This document shows positions 25,528-33,900 of a DNA stretch of 64,000 bases, piece after piece (the first letter of the stretch is position 1; each line of letters opens with the position of its first letter). The notes below the pieces were generated by a model. It searched no databases. It saw only the letters and a program-made list of their open reading frames with translations, and was not told the origin of the DNA. This DNA is from Paracoccaceae bacterium. GTDB taxonomy: Bacteria > Pseudomonadota > Alphaproteobacteria > Rhodobacterales > Rhodobacteraceae. The position numbers were made by a program, and so were the translations under genes. The stretch lies in assembly GCA_024742705.1 (NCBI GenBank), contig JANSXZ010000019.1, positions 1 to 64,000 of the forward strand, given 5' to 3'.

Positions 25528-26265
25528 ATGGCGCTGGTTAAGCTCGGATTGAAGGTGATGGTCGTCGCTTTGGTGCTGGGCCATGCCACAATCGGCGCGG
25601 GCCCGGCGGGGGCGCAACCCGATGGCGATCTGCGGCGGGTCGTTCTGGACGACCCCGACGGCCGGCTGAACCTGCGCGCGGCCCCTTCGGCATCCGCGCC
25701 GATCCTCGGCAGGTTGCCCGATTCGCAACAGGTGCTGAGCCAGGCGTGCCGTGTTGCCGAAGGCCGCAGGTGGTGCGAGGTCGTTCCCCTGACCGCGCCT
25801 GGCGTGGCCGGCGGGGCGCGCGGTTGGGTGGCCGAAGCTTTCCTTTCGGAGCCGTCTTCGTTGCAACCGGCGCCCGCGCCACCGTCCGGAGACGCATCGG
25901 CACCGCCGGACACGTCAGCCGCGCCTGTGGCGGTGGGTGCCGCCACGCGCGACGATCCCGATTTCCAAACGTCCGGCCAGTTGCCCTGCGCACCCGACGG
26001 CGCGGCGCCTCTCACACCCTGTGACTTCGGCCTGCGCGCGACGGAGGCGGATCTGCTGAAGCTGACAGTGTTCTGGCCGGATCAGGGCAGCCGCACGATC
26101 CACTTCCGCCAGGGCCGCCCTGTCGCCTTCGAACGCAGCGCCGCCGAAACCGGTTTGTCGCTGATCTTTGCGCGTGAACTGGGGCGCATCGACATTGCCA
26201 TCGGCGCGGAACGCTATGCCGTGCCGTCCGTGCTGTTGCGCGACCCCGGCGTGGCAAGCGAATGA
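25528..26265 (+). CDS. SH3-domain secreted protein
   Basis: 245 residues from ATG 25528, with a signal peptide (LGLKVMVVALVLGHATIGAG, cleavage near AGA-Q). A bacterial SH3 domain follows (RLNLRAAPSASAPILGRLPDS, then WCEVVPLTAPG and GWVAEAFL). A Pro/Ala-rich linker and a C-terminal domain with LPCAPDGAAPLTPCDFGL (two cysteines) come next. Earlier in-frame ATGs at 25426 and 25483 are possible. The last 52 bases overlap the end of the convergent IclR gene. Confidence 0.75.
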   Translation: MALVKLGLKVMVVALVLGHATIGAGPAGAQPDGDLRRVVLDDPDGRLNLRAAPSASAPILGRLPDSQQVLSQACRVAEGRRWCEVVPLTAPGVAGGARGWVAEAFLSEPSSLQPAPAPPSGDASAPPDTSAAPVAVGAATRDDPDFQTSGQLPCAPDGAAPLTPCDFGLRATEADLLKLTVFWPDQGSRTIHFRQGRPVAFERSAAETGLSLIFARELGRIDIAIGAERYAVPSVLLRDPGVASE

Positions 26266-27011
26266 TCCCGTGAAAACCGCAACAATGCGGCACAGGCTGC
26301 GCCATCCGGGGCCAGCAGGCCGATTTCGGTGCCGATCAGCGTGACGGCAGCCTCGGCTTCGCCCTGCCAGTTCAGGATCGGCACGGCCAGCGCCCGCAGG
26401 CCGGGAATGAAACGCCCGTCCACTCCGGCGAAGCCATCCGCCCTGATCCGCGCCACCAGCGCCGCCAGCCCCTCGGGCGTCGGTGTCAGGTCGGGCCATT
26501 CGGCGGTGTCCGCTGTCTCATGCCGCAGCCGCGGTTCTGTCAGCCCGTCGGGCAAATGCGCGAGAAACACCCGCCCGGTCGCCGAACCCAGCAGCGGCAG
26601 CGTGCTGCCCAGCCCGAAGGACGTGGCGGCAAAGCCCGGCGCGCGGTGCCACCGCACGATGGTGGCGCCCTGATTTCCCCAGACCGCGATCATCGCGGTC
26701 AGCCCGGTCTGCGCGGTCAAGGCCGCGAGACTGTCAGAGGCGCGGTTGACGAAGCTGTTGCGCGCCACCGCGGCCAGCCCCAGTTCGGCGGCGAAAGGGC
26801 CCAGATCATAGTGCCGCGTGCCCGGCTTCTGCACCACCAGACCGGCGCGGGCGAAACTGGCCAGGTAGCGGTGCAGCTTGCTGGGCGACAGGCCGGTGTG
26901 CCCGGCCAGATCGTTCAGCGTCAGCCCGCCGGCGCTGGCCGCGATGACCCGCAGCACCGGCAGCGCCGCGTCCATCGCCTGGGTGCCCGTGGGTGACGGC
27001 GGCCCGGTCAT
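26214..27011 (-). CDS. IclR-family transcriptional regulator
   Basis: 265 residues: winged helix-turn-helix at about 10-75 (LTLNDLAGHTGLSPSKLHRY) and an IclR effector domain (LPLLGSATGRVFLAHLP, RADGFAGVDGRFIPGL). ATG 27011 overlaps the stop of the thioesterase gene by four bases (ATGA), so regulator and thioesterase form one unit, divergent from the monooxygenase-ligase pair. It most likely senses an aromatic acid or CoA thioester and acts at the palindrome 27454-27468. Confidence 0.9.
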   Translation of the reverse strand: MTGPPSPTGTQAMDAALPVLRVIAASAGGLTLNDLAGHTGLSPSKLHRYLASFARAGLVVQKPGTRHYDLGPFAAELGLAAVARNSFVNRASDSLAALTAQTGLTAMIAVWGNQGATIVRWHRAPGFAATSFGLGSTLPLLGSATGRVFLAHLPDGLTEPRLRHETADTAEWPDLTPTPEGLAALVARIRADGFAGVDGRFIPGLRALAVPILNWQGEAEAAVTLIGTEIGLLAPDGAACAALLRFSRDHSLATPGSRNSTDGTA

Positions 27012-27445
27012 GACGTCACGAAGTGCGGCGCCATGGCCGCGCGGATCGCATCGGGTATGGCACAGGGCGCCAGCTGTGTGCCGGTCTGGCGGACAAAGAC
27101 CCGCGCTTCTTGCACATCGGCCACCGCGCGCCCGTCCAGCGCCATGGCATAGTGCAATGCGCAACTGCTGCGTCCGATCCGGGTGATGCGCACCGCGATG
27201 TCCAGCCGGTCGCCGGGCCGTGCCGGCGCCGCGAACCGCGCCGAGGTTTCGACCAGCGGTGTGCCCAGAATGCCGTGATCTGCGCTCAGGCTGGCCTGAT
27301 CGAAGCCCAAGGCCCGCGTCAGGGCGTGAAAGCTGTTGTCTGCCCAGCGGTAAAAGTTGGGGTAAAACACGATGCCGGCGGCATCACAGTCGCCCCAATG
27401 CACGGTTTCATGCCGGTGAAATGAACCTGTAGGCGCACTTATCAT
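27008..27445 (-). CDS. 4HBT-type acyl-CoA thioesterase
   Basis: Hot-dog thioesterase, 145 residues. The active-site segment HWGDCDAAGIVFYPNFYRW is that of 4-hydroxybenzoyl-CoA thioesterases, with D21 equivalent to the catalytic Asp17 of the Pseudomonas enzyme. An ATG at 27487 would add 14 residues, but it reaches into the divergent promoter; 27445 is preferred. Beside an aryl-CoA ligase and a CoA-type flavin hydroxylase it should release a hydroxylated aromatic acid, for example gentisate from gentisyl-CoA. Confidence 0.85.
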   Translation of the reverse strand: MISAPTGSFHRHETVHWGDCDAAGIVFYPNFYRWADNSFHALTRALGFDQASLSADHGILGTPLVETSARFAAPARPGDRLDIAVRITRIGRSSCALHYAMALDGRAVADVQEARVFVRQTGTQLAPCAIPDAIRAAMAPHFVTS

Positions 27446-27453
27446 TTGACAGT

Positions 27454-27468
27454 TTCCATAATGTGGAA
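27454..27468. promoter_or_regulatory. candidate IclR operator
   Basis: TTCCATAATGTGGAA is a 5-5-5 inverted repeat (TTCCA at 27454-27458, TGGAA at 27464-27468) in the 62-base gap between the divergent thioesterase and monooxygenase starts. Known IclR-family operators have similar TGGAAA/TTTCCA half-sites. The role is inferred from position and symmetry. Confidence 0.6.
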
Positions 27469-27507
27469 GTATTTTCATATAATGCAACGGGGGAGCGGAG
27501 GTCTACC

Positions 27508-28653
27508 ATGAAAATCACCATAGCAGGCGCGGGGCCCGCGGGTCTCTATGCGGCGATCCTGATAAGGCGGATGCGCCCCGACATCGACATTACCGTGCTG
27601 GAGCAGAACCCCGCCGATGCGACCTTTGGGTTCGGCGTGGTGTTCTCCGACGAGGCGCTGGATTTCCTGCGCGCCGACGATCCCGAAACCGCCGAACTGA
27701 TCGCACCGCAAATGACCCGATGGTCGGATATCGCGCTGGTGCATCGTGGCGAACGGGTGGTTATCGACGGGGTCGGCTTTTCGGGCATCGGCCGGCTCGA
27801 ATTGCTGCGCGTCCTGCAGGGCAGGGCGGCTGACCTGGGCATCCACCCGCGTTACAATACAAGGCTGACCGGCCCGGCCGACCTGCCCGAGTGCGATCTG
27901 GCGATCGCCGCCGACGGGCTGAATTCGGTGCTGCGTTCGGCCGCGCCCGACCGCTTTGGCGCGACCGTCACGCAGATGTCGAACCGCTTTGTCTGGTATG
28001 GCTGCGCGCGCGAGTTCGACGCGCTGACGCAAACCTTTGTCGAAACGCCGGTGGGCCGGATGAACGCACATCATTATACCTATGCGCCGGGGCGCGGCAC
28101 CTTCATTGTGGAAATGACGGATGCGGTGTTCGAACGTGCCGGTTTCGCCGATATGGCCGAACCGGAATACCGGCGCGCCTGCGCGGGCTATTTCGCCGAG
28201 ACGCTGGCGGGCGCACCGCTGATCGCGAACAACTCGGCCTGGCGGCGGTTCCCCGATCTCGCCTGCGAGAAATGGTACGATGGCAAGACGGTTCTGGTGG
28301 GCGATGCGCTGCACACGGCACATTTCTCGATCGGGTCGGGCACGCGGCTTGCGCTCGAGGACGTGATCGCGCTGGTGCGCGCGCTGGTGGCAAACGAATG
28401 GTCGGTCGCCGATGCGCTGCCCGCCTATCAGGCCGCCCGCGCGCCGGTTCTGGCCAAGATCCAGGGTGCCGCACGGCGCTCGGCGGAATGGTACGAAGCC
28501 TATGACCGGCACATGGATCTCGAACCCTGGCCCTTCGCCCTGTCGTACATCCGCCGGGCCGGCCGGCTCAGCCCCGACCGGCTGCGCAAGCTGGCCCCGC
28601 GCTTCACGCAATCGGCGCTGGATCGCGGGCTGAACCTCGAGGTGGCGGCATGA
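27508..28653 (+). CDS. FAD-dependent aryl-CoA monooxygenase, salicylyl-CoA 5-hydroxylase-like
   Basis: 381-residue flavoprotein hydroxylase. FAD site KITIAGAGPAGLYAAILIRR at the N-terminus, and VGDALHTAHFSIGSGTRLALEDVIAL near 280-300. The latter is characteristic of the branch that acts on aromatic CoA thioesters (salicylyl-CoA 5-hydroxylase, N-half of anthraniloyl-CoA monooxygenase), not free acids. Unlike the latter it has no fused OYE-type C-terminal domain. A strong GGAGCGGAGG ribosome site precedes ATG 27508. Its TGA overlaps the ligase ATG. Confidence 0.85.
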   Translation: MKITIAGAGPAGLYAAILIRRMRPDIDITVLEQNPADATFGFGVVFSDEALDFLRADDPETAELIAPQMTRWSDIALVHRGERVVIDGVGFSGIGRLELLRVLQGRAADLGIHPRYNTRLTGPADLPECDLAIAADGLNSVLRSAAPDRFGATVTQMSNRFVWYGCAREFDALTQTFVETPVGRMNAHHYTYAPGRGTFIVEMTDAVFERAGFADMAEPEYRRACAGYFAETLAGAPLIANNSAWRRFPDLACEKWYDGKTVLVGDALHTAHFSIGSGTRLALEDVIALVRALVANEWSVADALPAYQAARAPVLAKIQGAARRSAEWYEAYDRHMDLEPWPFALSYIRRAGRLSPDRLRKLAPRFTQSALDRGLNLEVAA

Positions 28654-30194
28654 CTGCGGCGCATGCGTTGTCGGGGCTGGCAGGCCAGATCGGCTTTGAC
28701 CTGCCCGAACGCTACAACGCCGCGCGGCTGTTGTGGGACAACCTGCACAGCAACGCCGACCGGCCAGCGGTGCTGCACGAAAGCGGCACCTGGACCTACG
28801 CCGAACTGGCGGCAGAGGCGGGCCGCATCGGCAACGCATTGCGCGCGGCGGGCTGTGCGCCGGGTGACAGGGTTTTGATGTTTCTCGACGACGAACCGGC
28901 CTATCCCGCCGCCATCATGGGCGCCATGCGCGCCGGCCTCGTTCCGATGCTGATCAACACCCTGTCGCCGCCGGACCTTGTCCGCTTCTTTCTCGAAGAC
29001 AGCAGCGCGACGGCGGTTATCCATTCGGCTGCATTCGCCTCGCACTTCGGCCCCGATATGATCTCCGGCACCGCCTGCGCACTGGTCCTCAACGTCGCCG
29101 ACCGGCCCTGGTCGGATGCGCCGGTGGCGCTGGCCGAACATCCGACAACGCGGCGCGACAGGGCCTTCTGGATGTATTCCTCGGGCTCGACGGGCCGGCC
29201 CAAGGGGGTGGTCCACAAACACGAAGACGCGGCCTACACCGCCGCAAGCTATGCCGACCACATCCTGAAGCTACACCCCGGCGACATCTGTTTTTCGGTG
29301 CCGCGCATCTACTTCGCTTACGGCTTCGGCAACGCGGTGACCTTCCCGATGGCCGCCGGCGCGGCGGTTCTGCTGCTTTCCGGCCGGCCGACACCCGAAC
29401 GTATCTTCGCCGCGATCGCCCGCCACCGCCCAACGGTGTTCTTCGCGCTGCCGACGATCTACACCGCGCTGGCACGCCACCCGGCCCCGGCCGACCTGCA
29501 ATCGGTGCGCCTGTGCCTGTCGGCCGCCGAAGTGCTCTCGGCGGATATCGCCGACGCCTGGCGCGACCGGTTCGGGCATACCATCCTCGAAGGTCTCGGC
29601 TCCACGGAAATGCTGCATATCTACCTCAGCAACACGCCCGAAAGGCAAAAGCAGGGCTCTGCCGGGCAGGCCGTGCCGGGCTACCAGATCCGGCTGCGCG
29701 ACGCGACAGGCGGCCCGGCAGCGCCGGGCGCAGAAGGCATCATGCAGGTGCGCGGCCTTTCGGGTGCCGAATACTACTGGAACCGCCCCGACAAGACGGC
29801 GCAGACCATGCGCGACGGCTGGCTCGACACCGGCGACAGGTTCCTCTGCGACAGCGATGGCTTCTACTACTTCAAGGGCCGCGCCGACGATCTGGTCAAG
29901 GTGTCCGGGCAATGGGTCTACCCGCTCGAGATCGAATGGGCGCTGAACGAACACCCCGATGTGATCGAAGCCTGCGTTCTGTCCGTACCACTGCCCGACG
30001 GTCGCATGACACTGCGTGCCTGGGTGGTGCCCGCGGTGCCCGCAGACGCGGCACTCACCCGGCGGCTTCAGGATCACGCCAAACAGGCGCTCTTGCCGCA
30101 CAAGTACCCGCGCGAGGTCCATTATCTTGATACGCTGCCCAAAACCGGCACCGACAAGATCGACCGGCAGGCCCTGTTACGCAGCGTCACCTGA
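28650..30194 (+). CDS. benzoate-CoA ligase family protein
   Basis: 514-residue adenylate-forming ligase that activates an aromatic acid to its CoA thioester. P-loop YSSGSTGRPKGVVHKHED, A5 motif LGSTEMLHIYLSN, hinge GDRFLCDSDGFYYFKGRADD, and the C-terminal lysine in PKTGTDKIDRQALL. SSGSTGxPKG plus H-x-H is the pattern of benzoate/2-aminobenzoate-CoA ligases. ATG 28650 overlaps the hydroxylase stop (ATGA), so both enzymes are made together. Substrate predicted as salicylate or a related hydroxy/aminobenzoate from the neighbour. Confidence 0.88.
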   Translation: MTAAHALSGLAGQIGFDLPERYNAARLLWDNLHSNADRPAVLHESGTWTYAELAAEAGRIGNALRAAGCAPGDRVLMFLDDEPAYPAAIMGAMRAGLVPMLINTLSPPDLVRFFLEDSSATAVIHSAAFASHFGPDMISGTACALVLNVADRPWSDAPVALAEHPTTRRDRAFWMYSSGSTGRPKGVVHKHEDAAYTAASYADHILKLHPGDICFSVPRIYFAYGFGNAVTFPMAAGAAVLLLSGRPTPERIFAAIARHRPTVFFALPTIYTALARHPAPADLQSVRLCLSAAEVLSADIADAWRDRFGHTILEGLGSTEMLHIYLSNTPERQKQGSAGQAVPGYQIRLRDATGGPAAPGAEGIMQVRGLSGAEYYWNRPDKTAQTMRDGWLDTGDRFLCDSDGFYYFKGRADDLVKVSGQWVYPLEIEWALNEHPDVIEACVLSVPLPDGRMTLRAWVVPAVPADAALTRRLQDHAKQALLPHKYPREVHYLDTLPKTGTDKIDRQALLRSVT

Positions 30195-30234
30195 AACGCC
30201 CGCGCTTCATCTTGCTGAAAAAACTCTCGGGGGG

Positions 30235-30269
30235 GCTTGCCAACGGCAAGCGGGGGCAGACAGCCCCCG
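30235..30269. terminator. tandem hairpins between convergent genes
   Basis: Two hairpins in a row: GCTTGCC (30235-30241) with GGCAAGC (30245-30251), and CGGGGGC (30251-30257) with GCCCCCG (30263-30269). The upstream words AAACTCTCGGGGG resemble the interspersed repeat family. They lie between the ends of the CoA ligase and the flavin oxidoreductase. Confidence 0.6.
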
Positions 30270-30341
30270 TCGCAACGCCCGATGCCGCGCACCGCCGGTG
30301 GTTCTGGCCGCTCGTGCCGCCACGGGCCGGCGGCGGCGGGC

Positions 30342-31634
30342 TCAAACCCCCAGCCAGTCCATGACCCGCGCCCGCGTGACCGCGGCGGCCACCGCCAGTT
30401 CGCGCATCCCGTGCAGCGGCATCGGCCGTGGCTGGCCGACGGGCGCATCCAGATCCGCCACCCTTGTGCCACTGGCCCAGTCCGCCATAACGCGGCCCAT
30501 CGCGGTCGCCATCGCCACGCCGCGCCCGTTATAGCCATATCCCGCCAACACCCCCTGGCCCAGCCGGGTCAGCCGGGGCAGGTGATCGGCGGTGATCGCC
30601 ACGTTGCCGCCCCAGCCGTACTGCCAATCGGCATCGGCAAGCGCTGGGTACAACATCACCGCCGCCCGCCGCAGCGCCGCCATCTGTGCTTTGGTGCCCG
30701 GATCGTCGAGCGTGCCACGCCCGCCCATAACGAAACGGCCCTGCGGATCCATCCGGAAATAGAGCAGCAACCGCCTCTGGTCCGACGGGGCCTGCCGTTC
30801 GGGCAGGATGGCCGCCCGCAGATCGTCGGGCAGCGGCGCGGTGGCCACCTGCACCGACCGGACCGGCACGATCGACCGGCGCAACCGGTCGTCAAGCCGC
30901 CCGCTGTAGGCGTTGGTGCAGATCAGCACCCGCCGCGCGCTGATTGTGCCCTGTGCCGTGCTCACATGGTGCAGGTCGTCCTCGACAGTGATGCCCGTCA
31001 CCCGCGACTGGCCGTGCAGCCGTGCGCCCGCCCGCGCCGCCGCATCGGCCAGCCCCAGCGCATAGTTCAGCGGGTGCAGGTTGCCGCCGCGCCGGTCAAT
31101 GATGCCACCGACATAGGCGCGGGTGCCCAGAAGCCGCTGCATCTCGGCGGCGTTCAACCGCTCCACCGGCGCACCATGCGCCTGCCAGGCGCGGGCCACG
31201 TCGGCCAGCGCGTCGCGCGCTGCGATGTTGTGCGCCGCGCGGATCCATCCGGCCCGGACCGGGGCGCAATCGATGCCATGGCGGTCGATCAGATCGAACA
31301 CCAGATCCGCAGCCCCGCCCGACAGCCGGTTCAACCGCGCGCCCGTCTCCGGGCCGAAACGCCGCAGAATCGCATCGGGATCGTCCTTCAGGCCCGGGTT
31401 GACCTGCCCGCCGTTGCGCCCGGACGCGCCCCATCCCGGCGTTTCGGCTTCGAGAACGCTGACAGCGACGCCGCGCCCGGCCAGGTGCAGCGCTGCCGAG
31501 AGGCCGGTGAAACCGCCACCGATCACCACCACGTCGGTGCTGTAATCCCCGTTCGGGGGTGGACAGTCCGGCGCGCGATTGGCGGTGGCGGTCCAAAGCG
31601 AATTGGCGATGACAGAGCGTTCGTTGGCAATCAT
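30342..31634 (-). CDS. FAD-dependent oxidoreductase, DAO family
   Basis: 430 residues, related to gamma-glutamylputrescine oxidase and glycine/D-amino-acid oxidases. FAD motif VVVIGGGFTGLSAALHLAGRG, then GWGASGRNGGQVNPG with the region that can carry covalent FAD in relatives, and a C-terminal GYGYNGRGVAMATAMGRVMAD. Start 31634 (MIANERSVIANSLW) gives the family N-terminus; the longer frame to 31715 is not supported. No puu genes are adjacent, so the amine substrate is open. Confidence 0.88.
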   Translation of the reverse strand: MIANERSVIANSLWTATANRAPDCPPPNGDYSTDVVVIGGGFTGLSAALHLAGRGVAVSVLEAETPGWGASGRNGGQVNPGLKDDPDAILRRFGPETGARLNRLSGGAADLVFDLIDRHGIDCAPVRAGWIRAAHNIAARDALADVARAWQAHGAPVERLNAAEMQRLLGTRAYVGGIIDRRGGNLHPLNYALGLADAAARAGARLHGQSRVTGITVEDDLHHVSTAQGTISARRVLICTNAYSGRLDDRLRRSIVPVRSVQVATAPLPDDLRAAILPERQAPSDQRRLLLYFRMDPQGRFVMGGRGTLDDPGTKAQMAALRRAAVMLYPALADADWQYGWGGNVAITADHLPRLTRLGQGVLAGYGYNGRGVAMATAMGRVMADWASGTRVADLDAPVGQPRPMPLHGMRELAVAAAVTRARVMDWLGV

Positions 31635-31692
31635 GAAGCGGGCTTTCGAAAACGGCGGTGCTGCCCGACTTTCGGTCGGGCGGCGCGCCGGA

Positions 31693-32721
31693 TCAACCCT
31701 CTTGTGGTGCGGCATGCGCCGCGGCGAAAGAGATCAGCCGCTGGCTGTCCTCGTCCCACAGATCCAGCCGCGCGCAGCCCAGGCTTTCGCGCAGGGTCAT
31801 GCGGGCATGTTCGGCCAGCGCCCCGTGATCGCGCAGCACCTGCGGCAGACGGTAGAACGGGATCCGGCTGTAAAGGTGGTGTACATGGTGGATGCCGATG
31901 TTGGCGGTGAACCAGCGCAGCACCGGCGGCAGGTCATAGTGCGAACTGCCCCGCAGGGCGGCATCGTGCAGCGACCAGTCCGGCGCCTGCGACCAATGCG
32001 TGGTTTCAAACTGATGCTGGACGTAGAACAGCCACACCCCCACCGAAGCCGCCATGATGGTCGACGGCAGGAAGGCCAGCGCCACCGCCTGCCAGCCGAA
32101 AAGGTGAACCAGCACCGACAGCGCCAGCGCCAGCGCCAGGTTGGTGCCCATCGCGCTCAGCCAGTACCGCCGTTGGTTCATCAGACCCAGAGGCAGGCGG
32201 AATTCGATCATGAAAAGGAATGTGGGCCCAAGCCCGAACATCACCAGCGGATGCCGGTAGAGCCGGTAAAGCCAGCGCCACAGCGGGCTGCGCCCACGGT
32301 ATTCGGCCAGTGTCAGGGTCATCACGTCACCGATGCCGCGATGATCGAGATCGCCGGCGTGGCTGTGGTGGATGGAATGGGTGTTGCGCCACACGTCGTA
32401 GGGTGTCAGCGTCAGCACACCCAGGCTGCGCCCGACCCAGTTGCTGAACCTCCGGTTGCTGAAGAACGATCCGTGGCCGCAATCGTGCTGGATGCAGAAC
32501 AGCCGCACGAGGAACCCGCCGTTCACCAGCGACACGGCCGCCGCCGCCCAGGGGCTGGACCCGGCGAGCCAAAGCGACAATGCCCAAAGCCCGACGAAGG
32601 GCACCAGGCTCACGGCCAGCTCGAAGGCGCTGCGCCAGTCGTCGGGATCGCGGTAGGCCGAGAGGATCTTGACCCAATCCCGCGCGGTCGGGGAATTGGC
32701 AGTCGTGTTCAGGGATGTCAT
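31693..32721 (-). CDS. membrane fatty acid desaturase
   Basis: Di-iron membrane desaturase, 342 residues. The three histidine boxes are present: H79-D-C-G-H83, H115-S-I-H-H119, and IHHVHHLYSRIPFYRLP near the C-terminus, with hydrophobic stretches between. It resembles the omega-6/acyl-lipid desaturase group of alphaproteobacteria. The start at 32721 gives MTSLNTTANS; a longer frame to 32985 lacks homologous look. It may adjust membrane lipids. Transcribed alone. Confidence 0.88.
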   Translation of the reverse strand: MTSLNTTANSPTARDWVKILSAYRDPDDWRSAFELAVSLVPFVGLWALSLWLAGSSPWAAAAVSLVNGGFLVRLFCIQHDCGHGSFFSNRRFSNWVGRSLGVLTLTPYDVWRNTHSIHHSHAGDLDHRGIGDVMTLTLAEYRGRSPLWRWLYRLYRHPLVMFGLGPTFLFMIEFRLPLGLMNQRRYWLSAMGTNLALALALSVLVHLFGWQAVALAFLPSTIMAASVGVWLFYVQHQFETTHWSQAPDWSLHDAALRGSSHYDLPPVLRWFTANIGIHHVHHLYSRIPFYRLPQVLRDHGALAEHARMTLRESLGCARLDLWDEDSQRLISFAAAHAAPQEG

Positions 32722-32998
32722 GGGATGGAGCGCCTCGCTTGGGGCAGGGGGTGAAAAAGGACGCGACGGGAGTTCGTAACGATTGCACCCGGCGCATCGG
32801 TGCGCGGGCATCCATGGCGCACCGTTAAGCGGTTTCGCCCGCCGGGTCACGCGCGGATTGCGCACCCGGTCCGGTCGGATCGTCGCGCCCGCCCGGCCCG
32901 CGGCCCGCATGATGCCGCGCGAAAGGCCCCGGACGGCCACCCGACCCCGTCCGATACCGCCTGCGCCCTCCCGCAGCGTCACCACCGGATTTTCACGC
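32722..32998. other. gene-free stretch before tRNA-Val
   Basis: Between the desaturase start and the tRNA promoter (about 280 bases, 316 to the tRNA itself) I see no convincing gene. Short plus-strand open frames here lack ribosome sites and are Arg/Pro-rich noise of GC-rich DNA. It should contain the desaturase promoter on the minus strand. Confidence 0.5.
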
Positions 32999-33027
32999 TT
33001 GAACGAAGCTGCGCAACAGGCTAATCC
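32999..33027 (+). promoter_or_regulatory. promoter of tRNA-Val
   Basis: TTGAAC (32999-33004) and TAATCC (33022-33027) with 17 bases between; transcription would start a few bases before the mature tRNA at 33038. Confidence 0.6.
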
Positions 33028-33037
33028 CGCCCGGCGC

Positions 33038-33113
<76 letters not shown>

Positions 33114-33195
33114 CCTATCCTGTTGAAACCCTTGAATTTCATGCAGTTACCCCACAATTTCGGGTGTAATCCTGGGTACAAACGGGTTTTCGAAC

Positions 33196-33303
33196 ATGGC
33201 GAACCACCTTGTGAAAGCTGGCCGGACTTGATCGGCGAAAGTGGCAATTCCTGCTGACGTGCAGCACGTTTTTGGCAAGCGAGTCCGAGACCGAGTTCCA
33301 TGA
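33196..33303 (+). pseudogene. tyrosine-recombinase (integrase) N-terminal remnant
   Basis: Translation from ATG 33196 gives MANHLVKAGRT, then TGA (33229-33231), then SAKVAIPADVQHVFGKR. This matches the usual start of phage/island integrases, in which a Trp follows the Arg-Thr and the text runs W-x-A-R-V-A-I-P-A-D-V-x-x-x-F-G-K-R. The stop is one base from TGG, and similarity ends after GKR, so the gene is both interrupted and cut. It sits 83 bases after tRNA-Val, the normal place for such an integrase. Confidence 0.7.
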
Positions 33304-33544
33304 TGGTCGCGCGATGCTGCCGGCCCGCAATCGGAACTACTTTATGCTTACAGGTCAGAACCTTGCCGACATTCGCGGCCTCAGCGAATGGGCAAGGAAT
33401 GATCCTCAGGCATGGACCGATACCGAGCTCGGATCCGCCTTCATGGCTATATTGGCTGGCGATCTTTCCGCCGAAAGACGGGCCGCTGTCATGGCCGAAT
33501 ACAAACCCCGGATTGGTACGAGAAGGGAGGTAAAGGTTCAATGA
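33272..33544 (+). CDS. truncated island ORF, unknown function
   Basis: Open frame of 90 codons overlapping the integrase remnant. The part from about residue 24 on (NYFMLTGQNLADIRGLSEWA, later GSAFMAILAGDLSAERRAAV) reads like a real protein, but I do not recognise it and no ribosome site precedes a start. Its TGA overlaps the ATG at 33541, as in a coupled gene pair, so it is probably the 3' end of a gene whose front was lost. Confidence 0.35.
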   Translation: MASESETEFHDGRAMLPARNRNYFMLTGQNLADIRGLSEWARNDPQAWTDTELGSAFMAILAGDLSAERRAAVMAEYKPRIGTRREVKVQ

Positions 33545-33603
33545 ACCGAACGCCGCTTGGAAAACCGGCGGAATCAACGAAAAAATACATGTGTAAACCA
33601 TAG
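33541..33603 (+). pseudogene. 5' end of a truncated coupled gene
   Basis: ATG 33541 overlaps the preceding TGA and has a strong ribosome site (GGGAGG, about 33534-33539 region with AGAAGGGAGG upstream). It encodes only about 20 residues (MNRTPLGKPAESTKKYMC...) before a stop seven bases short of the inverted tRNA copy. I infer that a normal start was kept and the rest removed at a recombination point. Confidence 0.4.
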
Positions 33604-33609
33604 GCATAA

Positions 33610-33635
33610 TGGTGGGTGATAAGAGACTCGAACTC
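33610..33635 (-). repeat. inverted partial copy of tRNA-Val 3' end
   Basis: These 26 bases are the reverse complement of tRNA-Val positions 33088-33113 (T-arm half, acceptor strand and CCA) with one mismatch. With the tRNA they bracket about 500 bases of element debris. Attachment sites left by one integration should be direct repeats; an inverted copy points to a later inversion or a second element. Confidence 0.85.
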
Positions 33636-33815
33636 TGAAGTTAATCTTGAAAAGTATTATAAATCAGATGCTTGATGTGATGCGGTCGCTGCTTTTGTAC
33701 CCTGCTTTGTACCCAAAAAAATGTGCGGTGTTGGCGTGGCAAGCCACAAAAGGTAGGGAGACAAGCCCAAACCAGAACTATGGATGGCAACCGCCCTCAC
33801 TCAAACTATCGAAAA

Positions 33816-33862
33816 CCCGCAAATGCGGGATTTCTGCTGGGTTCGCAGCGGCATAGAGCCGC
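33816..33862. other. small hairpins in element debris
   Basis: CCCGCA (33816-33821) with TGCGGG (33824-33829), and GCGGC (33848-33852) with GCCGC (33858-33862). They lie downstream, on the minus strand, of the gene fragment ending at 33901 and may be its old terminator region. Apart from them I see nothing clear in 33640-33900. Confidence 0.3.
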
Positions 33863-33900
33863 CGGGTTCCCACACAAAAAGCAATCAGACCCTGCGGGTT

